Assembly (NCBI RefSeq): GCF_001667505.1
Contig: NZ_LZHZ01000051.1
Span: 1-64,000, forward strand
Source: Mycobacterium sp. ACS1612
GTDB lineage: Bacteria > Actinomycetota > Actinomycetes > Mycobacteriales > Mycobacteriaceae
Direction of reading: 5' to 3'
DNA: 64,000 bases
Numbering within the stretch: the first letter of the stretch is position 1; each line of letters begins with the position of its first letter. The position numbers and the translations under genes are program-made. Positions 28,829-37,338 of the stretch are shown one piece after another. The notes under the pieces are model-generated. The model was not told the origin of the DNA, did no database searches, and was given only the letters and a program-made list of their open reading frames with translations.

Positions 28829-29782
28829 GTGATTGCGACCGTTGACATTTCGCGCTGGCGCGAGGGCGGCGGCGCTGCCGACAAGGTGGCCGCGGCAGTA
28901 GACGAGGGTCTGCAGCGTGCCGGCTTCATCCTGGTCACCGGGCACGGCATCGACCCGTCGTTACCGGCGGAGGTGCGTGCCGCCGCCCGCGATTTCTTCG
29001 CGCTGCCCGATGCGGTCAAGCAGCGCTACGCCGTGTCGGTCGCCGGCCACGGTTGGCTGCCGCCCGGGGTCGAGGCAAATGCGTACGCCGAGGGCACCGA
29101 GACGCCGCCGGACCTGAAGGAGAGCTACAGCCTGGGCGCGGAGACCAGCACCGGAGACCGCGAGGTGGACCGGGTGTGGTTCGCGCCGAACGTCTGGCCC
29201 GACGAGGTCCCGTCGCTGCAACCGCTGGTCAGCCGGTACACCGCCGCCATGCGCCAGTTGGCCGACGACCTGCTGGCGCTGTGCGCCGATGCGCTCGGGT
29301 TGCCGGAGAACCCGTTCACCGAACTGGCCAGCCGACCCACGTGGACCATGAACATCAACCACTACCCGCCGGTCAGTGTCGTCGGCGAACCCGAACCCGG
29401 TCAGTTCCGCATTGGCCCGCACACCGACTTCGGCACGGTGACCATTCTCGACCGCGAGCCGGGCGCCGGTGGGCTGCAGGTCTATTCGGACGACGACGGC
29501 TGGAGCGACGCCCCATACGACCGCGACGCGTTGACCGTCAACATCGGCGACCTGCTGGAGTACTGGAGCGGGCGGCGCTGGCCGTCGGGCAGGCACCGGG
29601 TGCTACCACCGCAACCGCATGCGCCCGAGGAGGACTTGGTCTCGCTGGTCTACTTCTACGAGGCCAACTACGACGCGATCGTCACTCCGTTGGCGCCACC
29701 CGTCGGCCGGGTGTCGGGCCTGGGACCGGTGACGTCGTCGGCATTCATCAAGGAGCGGCTCGACGCCATCACCGTCGGCTAG
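28829..29782 (+). CDS. 2-oxoglutarate/Fe(II)-dependent dioxygenase, IPNS-like
   Basis: 317 residues in the isopenicillin N synthase-like superfamily. The iron ligands are His198 and Asp200 (GPHTDFGTVTIL) and His256 (SGRHRVLPP), and a typical NINHYPP strand precedes them. The GTG start follows AGGAG. It is the third gene after a nucleobase permease and a deaminase. Because fungal thymine-7-hydroxylase belongs to this superfamily, a role in oxidising a pyrimidine side group is a reasonable guess, not a demonstrated one. Other small-molecule substrates remain possible. Confidence 0.82.
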   Translation: MIATVDISRWREGGGAADKVAAAVDEGLQRAGFILVTGHGIDPSLPAEVRAAARDFFALPDAVKQRYAVSVAGHGWLPPGVEANAYAEGTETPPDLKESYSLGAETSTGDREVDRVWFAPNVWPDEVPSLQPLVSRYTAAMRQLADDLLALCADALGLPENPFTELASRPTWTMNINHYPPVSVVGEPEPGQFRIGPHTDFGTVTILDREPGAGGLQVYSDDDGWSDAPYDRDALTVNIGDLLEYWSGRRWPSGRHRVLPPQPHAPEEDLVSLVYFYEANYDAIVTPLAPPVGRVSGLGPVTSSAFIKERLDAITVG

Positions 29783-29796
29783 CCGCGTCTGCCACA

Positions 29797-30285
29797 ATGG
29801 CCGCCATGCGCGTCTACCTGGGCTCTGACCACGCGGGCTTCGAACTCAAGCAGGCCATCATCGAGCATCTCCGCGATTCTGGCCACGAGCCGGTCGACTG
29901 TGGCGCCTACGTCTACGACGCCGAGGACGACTATCCCGCGTTCTGCATCGCCGCCGCGGAGAAGACGGTCGCCGATCCTGGCAGCCTCGGCATCGTCATC
30001 GGCGGGTCGGGCAACGGCGAGCAGATCGCCGCGAACAAGGTGCCCGGTGTGCGCTGCGCGCTGGCGTGGAGCGTGGAGACCGCGACGCTGGCGCGCGAAC
30101 ACAACAACGCTCAGGTGATGGGTATCGGCGGCCGGATGCACACCGTCGAGCAGGCCAAAGACATCATCGACGCGTTCCTGGCCGCCCAATGGTCGAAAGC
30201 CGAACGTCACCAGCGTCGTATCGACATCCTGGCCGAGTACGAGAAGACGCACGTCGCGCCACCAGTGCCCGGCGCACCGGCCTGA
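29797..30285 (+). CDS. rpiB: Ribose-5-phosphate isomerase B
   Basis: 162 residues, the same as Rv2465c when started at ATG 29797 (MAAMRVYLGSDHAGFELK). It interconverts ribose-5-phosphate and ribulose-5-phosphate in the pentose phosphate pathway. LacA/RpiB signatures include SDHAGFELK, CGAYVYDAEDDYPAFC and GGSGNGEQIAANK, the anion-binding loop. It is followed four bases after its stop by nei2, as in M. tuberculosis. Confidence 0.95.
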   Translation: MAAMRVYLGSDHAGFELKQAIIEHLRDSGHEPVDCGAYVYDAEDDYPAFCIAAAEKTVADPGSLGIVIGGSGNGEQIAANKVPGVRCALAWSVETATLAREHNNAQVMGIGGRMHTVEQAKDIIDAFLAAQWSKAERHQRRIDILAEYEKTHVAPPVPGAPA

Positions 30286-30288
30286 GGC

Positions 30289-31083
30289 ATGCCCGAAGGC
30301 CACACACTGCACCGGCTGGCCCGGCTGCATCAGCGTCGGTACGGCCGGGCGCCTGTGATGGTGTCCAGCCCGCAGGGCAGGTTCGTCGACGGGGCTGCGT
30401 CGGTCAACGGGCGGGTGCTCAAGAAGGCCACCGCGTGGGGCAAGCACCTGTTCCACCACTACGAGGGTGGCCGGGTGGTGCACGTGCACCTCGGTTTGTA
30501 TGGCACGTTCACCGAACTGCCGATCCCCATGCCGCTGCCGGTCGGACAGGTGCGGATGCGGATGATCGGCACCGAGTACGGCACCGATCTGCGCGGTCCG
30601 ACGGTATGCGAGGTGATCGAGGAGCCGGAGGTGGCCGACGTGGTGGCCAGGCTTGGGCCGGATCCACTGCGTCGCGACGCCGACGGTTCACTGGCCTGGA
30701 CGCGAATCCGCAAGTCCCGCAGACCCATTGGGGCGCTGCTGATGGACCAGACGGTGATCGCCGGGGTCGGCAATGTGTACCGCAACGAACTGTTGTTCCG
30801 GCATCGCATCGACCCGTACCGCTTGGGTACACGCATCGACGAGGTCGAGTTCGAGGCGATGTGGACCGATCTCGTCGCGCTGATGAAAGTCGGACTGCGG
30901 CGGGGCAAGATCATCACGGTGCGGCCCGAGGACGACCATGGTCTGCCGTCGTATGCCCCGAACCGCCCGCGCACGTACGTCTACCGCAGGGCGGGCGAGC
31001 CGTGCCGGGTGTGCGGCACCGCGATCCGCACCGCCGAACTCGAGGGCCGCAATCTGTTCTGGTGTCCGACAGATCAGAAATAG
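30289..31083 (+). CDS. nei2: Fpg/Nei-family DNA glycosylase (Nei2)
   Basis: 264 residues. After Met removal the catalytic Pro2-Glu3 (PEGHTLHRL) forms the Schiff base for excising oxidised bases and nicking the strand. A helix-two-turn-helix segment (GALLMDQTVIAGVGNVYRNELL) and a C-terminal zinc finger (CRVCGTA, ending FWCPTDQK with the fourth ligand replaced or absent) follow. It is the Rv2464c orthologue by order. The finger has three clear Cys, so metal binding may be atypical. Confidence 0.9.
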   Translation: MPEGHTLHRLARLHQRRYGRAPVMVSSPQGRFVDGAASVNGRVLKKATAWGKHLFHHYEGGRVVHVHLGLYGTFTELPIPMPLPVGQVRMRMIGTEYGTDLRGPTVCEVIEEPEVADVVARLGPDPLRRDADGSLAWTRIRKSRRPIGALLMDQTVIAGVGNVYRNELLFRHRIDPYRLGTRIDEVEFEAMWTDLVALMKVGLRRGKIITVRPEDDHGLPSYAPNRPRTYVYRRAGEPCRVCGTAIRTAELEGRNLFWCPTDQK

Positions 31084-31184
31084 GCCAGGTTCGCTGGAGT
31101 CGTCCGTTCCTGGATGTGGCAGGCGGGGCGCGGCGGGCACCGACTGAGACAGCGTCGAGGAGACAACTCGGCGACAATCGCCGG

Positions 31185-32861
31185 GTGGAACTGATCCTGG
31201 TTGTCGTCGGCGCCATCGTGGTGACAGCCGTCGCGCATCGGCGCGGGCTGGAACCTGCACTCGTTCTCGTCGTGGTCGGATTCGCGGTGTCGTTCGCCCC
31301 CGAATTCGAGGGCGTCGAGCTGGAATCCGAAGTGCTGTTGTCGGTGGTGCTACCTCCGCTGCTTTACTCTGCCGCCCTTGACTTTTCGTTCCCAACCTTC
31401 CTGCGCAACATCCGGCCCATCCTCGGCCTCGGCGTCGGCCTGGTCGTCGTCACCGCGATTGCCGTCGCGGGCGTCGCCGCGTGGCTGGTGCCGTCGCTGA
31501 CGTTCGCCACCGCCCTGATCCTCGGTGCGGTGGTGGCGCCGCCCGACGCGGTAACCGCGGTGGCGGTCGGCCGGAAACTGGGCCTGCCCAAGAAGGTGAT
31601 GGCGATCCTGACCGGGGAGAGTCTGGTCAACGACGCGGCGGCGCTGTCGCTGTTCTCGATTTCGGTGGCGCACGTCGCGGGCAGCGAGGCGTTCATCGCC
31701 AACCCGGTGCTGTTGTTCGGCTACAGCGCCGTAGTCGGCACGGCATTCGGTGCGGCGCTGGGGTACATCACCCTGTGGATCCGGCGCAGGCTCGCGCATC
31801 CGGGGCTGGAAACGATCCAGGGTCTGGTGGTGCCGTTCGCGGCATTCATCTCCGCAGAACACCTGCACGCGTCCGGGGTGCTGGCGGTCGTCGTGGCGGG
31901 GTTCGTCGTCGGCCACGGCTCGCTGGATGCGGGTTATCAGACACGGCTGCAGGAGCGGTACGTGTGGAACTCCGTCGATGTGATGCTCGAGGCGTTCGTC
32001 TTCGCCTACATCGGGCTGCAGTTGCGGTTCGTCCTCGAGGATCTGCGCGAGGCACACGAGTCGCTGACCGAGGTCGCGCTGGCGTCCGGTGTAGTGCTGA
32101 CGGTGGTGTTGGTGATCCGGCCCGCATGCGTGTTCCTGATGTTCGGCAGGGGCCTGCTGTCGCGTCATGTCGAAAGCAGGCTCAGCGTACCGGTCCCCGG
32201 CGGTGCACGCGGCGCGCTCGGCACCCGAAAACGGTTGAACGGCAAGTGGTCTGCTCTGATCGACCGCCGCTTGCTGACGTGGCAGGAGAACGTCGTCGTT
32301 TCGTGGACCGGCATGCGCGGTGTGGTGACGCTGGCCGCGGCGTCGGGCATTCCGCTGCTGACCACCGCCGGTGAGCCGTTTCCCGAACGGGCGACGATTC
32401 AGGCCATCGCGTTCGCGGTCAGCGTCGGCACTCTGCTCCTGCAGGGGTGGACGCTGCCGCTGCTTATCCGTTGGCTCGGGCCGTCTTTCGAAGCCGATCG
32501 GGTGCTCGACGACGCCGATACCCGCAAGGCCGAGCAGATCGTGCACACCGCCGCCGGCGACGTGCTGGCCAAGTTCGCCGCCGAGCCGCCCGCGGGACTG
32601 GACGCCGCGACGCTGGCCAACATCAGGCTGACCATCGCCCGGCACTCCCAGGACGCCGACGAGATGCCTGATCCGGAGTCGCACACGCGGCGCGCGGAGG
32701 TGTTCTCCCGGCTCTACCGGGAAGTGCTTGCGGCGCAACGCAGCGCGCTGATCGCCGAGCGCGATGCCGGTCGCATCGAGGAGGAGGCGGCCCGCGCCAT
32801 GCTCGAACGACTGGACCTACAGGAGGCCGGGGTTTCGGCGCGTCTGGACAGCCGCTTCTGA
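31185..32861 (+). CDS. CPA1-family Na+/H+ antiporter
   Basis: 558 residues from GTG 31185. About twelve membrane helices span the first 400 residues, with the antiporter signatures GAVVAPPDAVTAVAV and GESLVNDAAALSLF (the Asn-Asp pair at the ion site). A hydrophilic C-terminal domain of about 120 residues (from FEADRVLDDADTRKAEQ) is probably cytoplasmic and regulatory. It exchanges Na+ or K+ for protons. It is co-directional with nei2 but about 100 bp away, and converges on the Gly-rich protein gene. Confidence 0.87.
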   Translation: MELILVVVGAIVVTAVAHRRGLEPALVLVVVGFAVSFAPEFEGVELESEVLLSVVLPPLLYSAALDFSFPTFLRNIRPILGLGVGLVVVTAIAVAGVAAWLVPSLTFATALILGAVVAPPDAVTAVAVGRKLGLPKKVMAILTGESLVNDAAALSLFSISVAHVAGSEAFIANPVLLFGYSAVVGTAFGAALGYITLWIRRRLAHPGLETIQGLVVPFAAFISAEHLHASGVLAVVVAGFVVGHGSLDAGYQTRLQERYVWNSVDVMLEAFVFAYIGLQLRFVLEDLREAHESLTEVALASGVVLTVVLVIRPACVFLMFGRGLLSRHVESRLSVPVPGGARGALGTRKRLNGKWSALIDRRLLTWQENVVVSWTGMRGVVTLAAASGIPLLTTAGEPFPERATIQAIAFAVSVGTLLLQGWTLPLLIRWLGPSFEADRVLDDADTRKAEQIVHTAAGDVLAKFAAEPPAGLDAATLANIRLTIARHSQDADEMPDPESHTRRAEVFSRLYREVLAAQRSALIAERDAGRIEEEAARAMLERLDLQEAGVSARLDSRF

Positions 32862-32862
32862 G

Positions 32863-33690
32863 TCAGAAGCCGCCGAAGTCCCCGCCGCCGAAATCGCCGC
32901 CGAAGTCACCACCACCCCAGCCGCCGCCGTCCCAGCCGCCACCATCGCCGCTGTACCCGTCGAAGCCGCTGGCGTCGGCGGCGCCGCCGTCGAATCCGCC
33001 TGCGTCCTGTCCGGCCGCGAACCCGTCGGAGTAGCCGTCACCGTAGCCGCTCTCGAAACCCTGTGCGCCGTAGTCGACTCCGTGCATGCCGTCGAACAAC
33101 GCATCGAACAACAGCACTGACCCGAGTCCCCACGCGCCCGCCACCAGAGCGGGTTTCCACCACGGCTCTGAATACCATCCGGCCGGAACCGGACGGCCTG
33201 CCACCCGGCCGCCGGGGTAGTAGTTCGGTGTGCGCTGCGAGGGCGACGGCGACGCCTCGATCTCGCGGCCCTCGAAATTGATCCGGCGGTCTTCGGTCAC
33301 GGTGCCCGCCGACCGCTGCCCGGCCAGCGACTCCAACTCCGGTCCGGGATCCATGCCCATCGCGCTGCGCGCGGCGCGCACGTAGTACAGCCCCTCGACG
33401 GCGCTCTCCTTGGCCAACGCGGCCTGTCGCACCGTGGTGGCCTGCTCGATCTGCGACGACGCCGCGGTGTAGCGCTCGGACGCGTCGGCCATCGCCTGCT
33501 TGGCGGCGTCGTTGGTGCCGGTGACGTTGAGCACCTGGCCGCCGAGCCGTTCGATGAGCCGACGGGCGTCGGCTTTCGCGTCGGCCAGCGACGCCGCGTT
33601 GCGCCGACCCGACGCCTTCGACGAGCTGTACACCGCAAACGCGAGCGCAGCGATGACAACAATGATCAGGACGAGCAGGACGCCGTTCAT
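32863..33690 (-). CDS. Membrane-anchored protein with Gly/Asp-rich C-terminal tail
   Basis: 275 residues from ATG 33690. A membrane helix lies at the N-terminus (NGVLLVLIIVVIAALAFAVY). A charged helical region (about 25-130) follows, then a second hydrophobic stretch (KPALVAGAWGLGSVLLFDAL, near 200) and a tail of about 65 residues of Gly, Asp, Phe and Trp (GGWDGGGWGGGDFGGDF). The tail resembles those of TPM-domain proteins, but no TPM domain is seen. No function is assigned. Confidence 0.65.
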   Translation of the reverse strand: MNGVLLVLIIVVIAALAFAVYSSSKASGRRNAASLADAKADARRLIERLGGQVLNVTGTNDAAKQAMADASERYTAASSQIEQATTVRQAALAKESAVEGLYYVRAARSAMGMDPGPELESLAGQRSAGTVTEDRRINFEGREIEASPSPSQRTPNYYPGGRVAGRPVPAGWYSEPWWKPALVAGAWGLGSVLLFDALFDGMHGVDYGAQGFESGYGDGYSDGFAAGQDAGGFDGGAADASGFDGYSGDGGGWDGGGWGGGDFGGDFGGGDFGGF

Positions 33691-33725
33691 GACGTCCAGC
33701 GTACCGACAGGAAACCGCCCGAAAG

Positions 33726-34919
33726 TCAGTCGCGCCTTACGCCGAGAGCGGAGTAAACCGCGTCGGAGAGCACCACGCTGCGCGGGTCGGCATTGCATTT
33801 CGTGGCGTCGAAGCGGTTCATCACATACGCATATCCGATGCGGTGTTCCAGGTCGACGAACGCATACGAGCCGCCCGATCCGCCGTGGCCGAACGTGCGC
33901 CGGTTCGGGCCTGCGACACCGCGCTGGTTGAGCATGTAGCCCAGCCCCCAGCCGTGATCCGCCACACGTGCGCCCAGCACCACGTCGGTGTCGAAGCCAC
34001 CCTGCGATACCCGAACCCGGTCCATGTGCTCACGCGACAACAGCTTGTCCTGCGCCAGCGCGTTGTAGAACGTGGCCATGCCCAGCGCGGTCACATGCGC
34101 GTTGGTGGCCGGGAACTCGAGCGTCCGCCACCTCTGCAACGCATTCGAGCCCAACTCGTCGTCGGGAACGAAGCCCATCGCCACCGCCAGCCCGGCCATG
34201 GGATGTTCGGTCAGCGTCGACGGATACTCGGGCGCCGCACCGCAGGCCAACACGTCGCGGATGTGCGGTTTGTTCACCATCTCGGCGCAGCGCGCGTGCT
34301 CGGCGATCGGCAGCCGGATGTGGACGTCGATACCGAGCGGTTCGGCGATCTCGGTGCGCAGATACTGCCCGATGGTGCGGCCGGTGACCCGGCGGACCAC
34401 CTCGCCGAGGATGAAACCGAACGTCACCATGTGGTAGCCCTGCGCGGTGCCGGGCTCCCACCACGGCTCGGCGGCGGCGATGCGCCCGCACACCGCATCC
34501 CAATCGGCGGCGTCGGCCCAGTGCATCCGGGTGCGCGGCCCGATCACCCCGGACCGGTGCCCGAGCACCATCGCGACCGTGATGTCGTGTTTTCCCGCCT
34601 GACTGAACTCCGGCCAGTAGCGCGCCACCGGCGCGTCGAGATCGAGTTCGCCGCGGTCGGCCAGCAGGTGCACGCACGTGCTCGTCAGCCCCTTGGAGCC
34701 GGAGTAGACGCTGGCCAGGGTGTCCTCCCGCCACGGGCGCTCACCCGCCGCGTCGGCGAAGCCGCCCCACAGGTTGACGACGAGGTCGCCTTCGACCCAG
34801 ACCGCCACCGCGGCGCCGACGTCGTCGCGGTCGGTGAAGTTCGCCGCGAACTCCTCGCGCACCCGCTCGAAACCGGCCGCGCACAACCCGCCGATGGGGG
34901 CCGCCGATTCGCCGAGCAT
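33726..34919 (-). CDS. lipP: Serine hydrolase/esterase of the beta-lactamase class C family (LipP)
   Basis: 397 residues (Rv2463 has 394). The catalytic SxxK is Ser73-Gly-Ser-Lys76 (VYSGSKGLTS), and a downstream HGGSGGSYAF block matches the third motif. EstB/LipP-type enzymes hydrolyse short-chain esters. No secretion signal is visible. The ATG start at 34919 is supported by homology beginning MLGESAAPIGG. It follows the large secreted hydrolase gene on the same strand by 85 bp. Confidence 0.88.
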   Translation of the reverse strand: MLGESAAPIGGLCAAGFERVREEFAANFTDRDDVGAAVAVWVEGDLVVNLWGGFADAAGERPWREDTLASVYSGSKGLTSTCVHLLADRGELDLDAPVARYWPEFSQAGKHDITVAMVLGHRSGVIGPRTRMHWADAADWDAVCGRIAAAEPWWEPGTAQGYHMVTFGFILGEVVRRVTGRTIGQYLRTEIAEPLGIDVHIRLPIAEHARCAEMVNKPHIRDVLACGAAPEYPSTLTEHPMAGLAVAMGFVPDDELGSNALQRWRTLEFPATNAHVTALGMATFYNALAQDKLLSREHMDRVRVSQGGFDTDVVLGARVADHGWGLGYMLNQRGVAGPNRRTFGHGGSGGSYAFVDLEHRIGYAYVMNRFDATKCNADPRSVVLSDAVYSALGVRRD

Positions 34920-35004
34920 TGAGTGAACGCTACGGACGCAGACTGTGAGAATCGTTGCGGTTGAGCAACGTTATGGCCACGGTTCGGGCGGCGGGTGGCG
35001 TGAA

Positions 35005-37257
35005 TTACGCCGCCGTCACCGCCGACGGGTCGGCGGTCGGCAACGTGAGTCGCATGTTCGACACGTTCAACACACCGCCCATCGGGATGACCGTCGCGTA
35101 CAGCCCCGCCGAGCCGACCAGTTGCAGTGTGACGGAGTCGCCCGGCCGCATCGTGTACGAAACCGGTTCCAGGCCAACGTCAACCGTGTGCGTCGCCCCG
35201 TCCAGGGTCACCGGGATCGGGGTGGCGAGGTAGCTGAGCACCAGACCGGTCTGATTGTCGACGAGTTGAGCGTAGACGTGGGTGCTCGTACCGGTGCCGG
35301 AGTAGGTCAACGAAAGCTTCGGCGCGCCAACGACATAGGTGGTCGCCGTTGCCTTTTCGGTCCTGAGGTTCAGCGCATAAGGAGCTGCGAAGGCGATCGG
35401 GACGAATGGGATACCGGAGCCGCCGAGGTAGGGGATCAGCGGCAATGAACGCCGCTCACTGCTCGAGGTGACGATCGACGAACCGGCGGCCGCGGGGTAG
35501 GTGTTGGACGAATACCACTGTCCGCGTTGGTCGACCCACTCGAATTGCGGCCCCGTCGACACGGACAGGCCCATCACGTAGCGGTCCAACCAGTCGAGCG
35601 TGCGGTCCTGGATCAGTGCGCCGTCGCGGAGATCGAGCGGATTGTTCAGGCAGACACCGTGTCCGCCGCAGAACCACACCACCTTGGTCGGTACGCCGTT
35701 GGCGAGCAGGGTCTGCGCGGTGGCATCGGACTGCTGCAGCGAGAAGATCGTGTCAGCGGTGCCCTGGATGAGCAGTGTCGGGGCGGTGATCTTGCTGATG
35801 TCGGGATTCCGCGAGTTCAATATGGCTAGGTCGCTCGGCAGCATCGTCCCGGTCAGGGCGCCGTAGATCGCGACCGGCAGGATCCGCGGATGGATCTCGC
35901 CGGCGGTCAGCAGCATCAGCGCCGTCAGCGGCGTGGCCCAACTGCTTCTGAACGCGGCGTTCTTGTACAGCGTGGTGGTCAGGTTGTCGTACGTGATGGC
36001 GGGCACGATCGCGTCGGCCCGGTGGTCGTCGGCGGCGGTCACCAGTTGGATACCGCCGCCGTACGACACGCCGACCATGCCGATCCGCGGATCGCCGGGA
36101 GCGTCCAGGCGGGCCTCCGGTTGGTCGGCGATCCAGCTGATGATGGTCGACATGTCGCGGCCCTCGAATTCGGGGGAGTTGAGCTCCAGTCGGCCGCCCG
36201 AATTCCATTCGCCGCGGGGATCCCACGTGACCACGTTGTAGCCGGCGTGCCGCAGTGTTCCGACGCTCATCATGCCAAAGGCGTCGGTCAGGACGGCGTC
36301 CAGCGGGGTGCCGTTGATGCTCGTCGAACCGGGGAGTCCCAAGCCGGGTCCGTTGAGCACGGTGGGTGCCTTCTGCCCGGGTTTGAGCCCACTCGCGGGC
36401 ATGAAGTGGACATAGATCAGCGTGGCGTCGGGGGAGACCACCTTGACGTCACGGGCGCCTGACCCGACCGGATATCCGACGAACGGATGCAGCACGTCGC
36501 CGACGAACGGGATCTGGTGGATGATCGCGACGATCGGGGTGATGGCGACCGGCCCGATGACCGGGATGTGCTGCAGGAAGGCCAGCGGGGCGATCTGCGG
36601 GATCGCGACGACGGGCGTCGAATCGATGGCCAGGGTGGTGATCGTCGTGTCCGCAGCTTTGTCGCGAGTCGTTGTATCGGTTGATGATTCACGTCGCGCC
36701 GCGGTGGCCAGCGTCAACATGGCGGTGGTCTCGAGCGGCGGCTTCGGCGTGCTGTCGGTGGCCGGGTGGATCAGCGCGTCGAATGCCTTGGCGACCGCAA
36801 CGGTCACCATCTGCGCGGGTTCTTGCGGCGGTTTGGGGGGTGTCGACACCTTCGCCAGCGCCGGTGTGGTGTCGGCTTGGAGCGGTGCGGTGTCGACGGC
36901 GGCGGCCTTGGGTTCGTCGGCGGTGTCGACCTTCGCGGTGCGTTTCGGTCGCGGGTTCTTGGTGTCCTCGTCGACGGTATCCGCCGCCCGGTGGGGCTTC
37001 ACGGACTGGGTGACAGATGACCGCGGCCCCTTCGTGCCCTTCTTCGGCTTCTTGACGTCACCGTCGAATTGTGTTGTGGCCTTGGGGTCTTCGACCTTCG
37101 GCGTATCCGAGGAGTGCTCGGTCTGCGTCGACTCCGTCGCTTTCGCTTTGTCGGTGGATCCGTCCGTCGTATCGGCCGACGCGATCCCGTGCCCGGCGAC
37201 GACCGCCGACCCGATGCCCAACGCGACGGCCACCGCTCCGAATTGATACGACACCAT
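35005..37257 (-). CDS. Secreted CocE/NonD-type alpha/beta hydrolase with linker
   Basis: 750 residues. A signal segment (FGAVAVALGIGSAVVAGHGIASAD) leads into about 170 residues rich in Thr, Asp, Lys, Pro and Ala, then a hydrolase domain (about 255-560) of the X-Pro dipeptidyl-peptidase/CocE type. The triad is Ser398 (GVSYGG), Asp502 (GTADTIF) and His533 (CGGHGVC). A C-terminal beta-rich domain (about 620-735) fits the jelly-roll found after such hydrolases. Substrate is unknown (ester or peptide). ATG 37257 follows GAGAAGG. The N-terminal design is shared with the next gene upstream. Confidence 0.75.
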   Translation of the reverse strand: MVSYQFGAVAVALGIGSAVVAGHGIASADTTDGSTDKAKATESTQTEHSSDTPKVEDPKATTQFDGDVKKPKKGTKGPRSSVTQSVKPHRAADTVDEDTKNPRPKRTAKVDTADEPKAAAVDTAPLQADTTPALAKVSTPPKPPQEPAQMVTVAVAKAFDALIHPATDSTPKPPLETTAMLTLATAARRESSTDTTTRDKAADTTITTLAIDSTPVVAIPQIAPLAFLQHIPVIGPVAITPIVAIIHQIPFVGDVLHPFVGYPVGSGARDVKVVSPDATLIYVHFMPASGLKPGQKAPTVLNGPGLGLPGSTSINGTPLDAVLTDAFGMMSVGTLRHAGYNVVTWDPRGEWNSGGRLELNSPEFEGRDMSTIISWIADQPEARLDAPGDPRIGMVGVSYGGGIQLVTAADDHRADAIVPAITYDNLTTTLYKNAAFRSSWATPLTALMLLTAGEIHPRILPVAIYGALTGTMLPSDLAILNSRNPDISKITAPTLLIQGTADTIFSLQQSDATAQTLLANGVPTKVVWFCGGHGVCLNNPLDLRDGALIQDRTLDWLDRYVMGLSVSTGPQFEWVDQRGQWYSSNTYPAAAGSSIVTSSSERRSLPLIPYLGGSGIPFVPIAFAAPYALNLRTEKATATTYVVGAPKLSLTYSGTGTSTHVYAQLVDNQTGLVLSYLATPIPVTLDGATHTVDVGLEPVSYTMRPGDSVTLQLVGSAGLYATVIPMGGVLNVSNMRLTLPTADPSAVTAA

Positions 37258-37338
37258 GAACCTTCTCCCCTCGGAACGCCCTTGCGGACATTAACCCGGC
37301 AGGGGCGCTACAACTTGAGGAAGTCACATACTGCCTGT

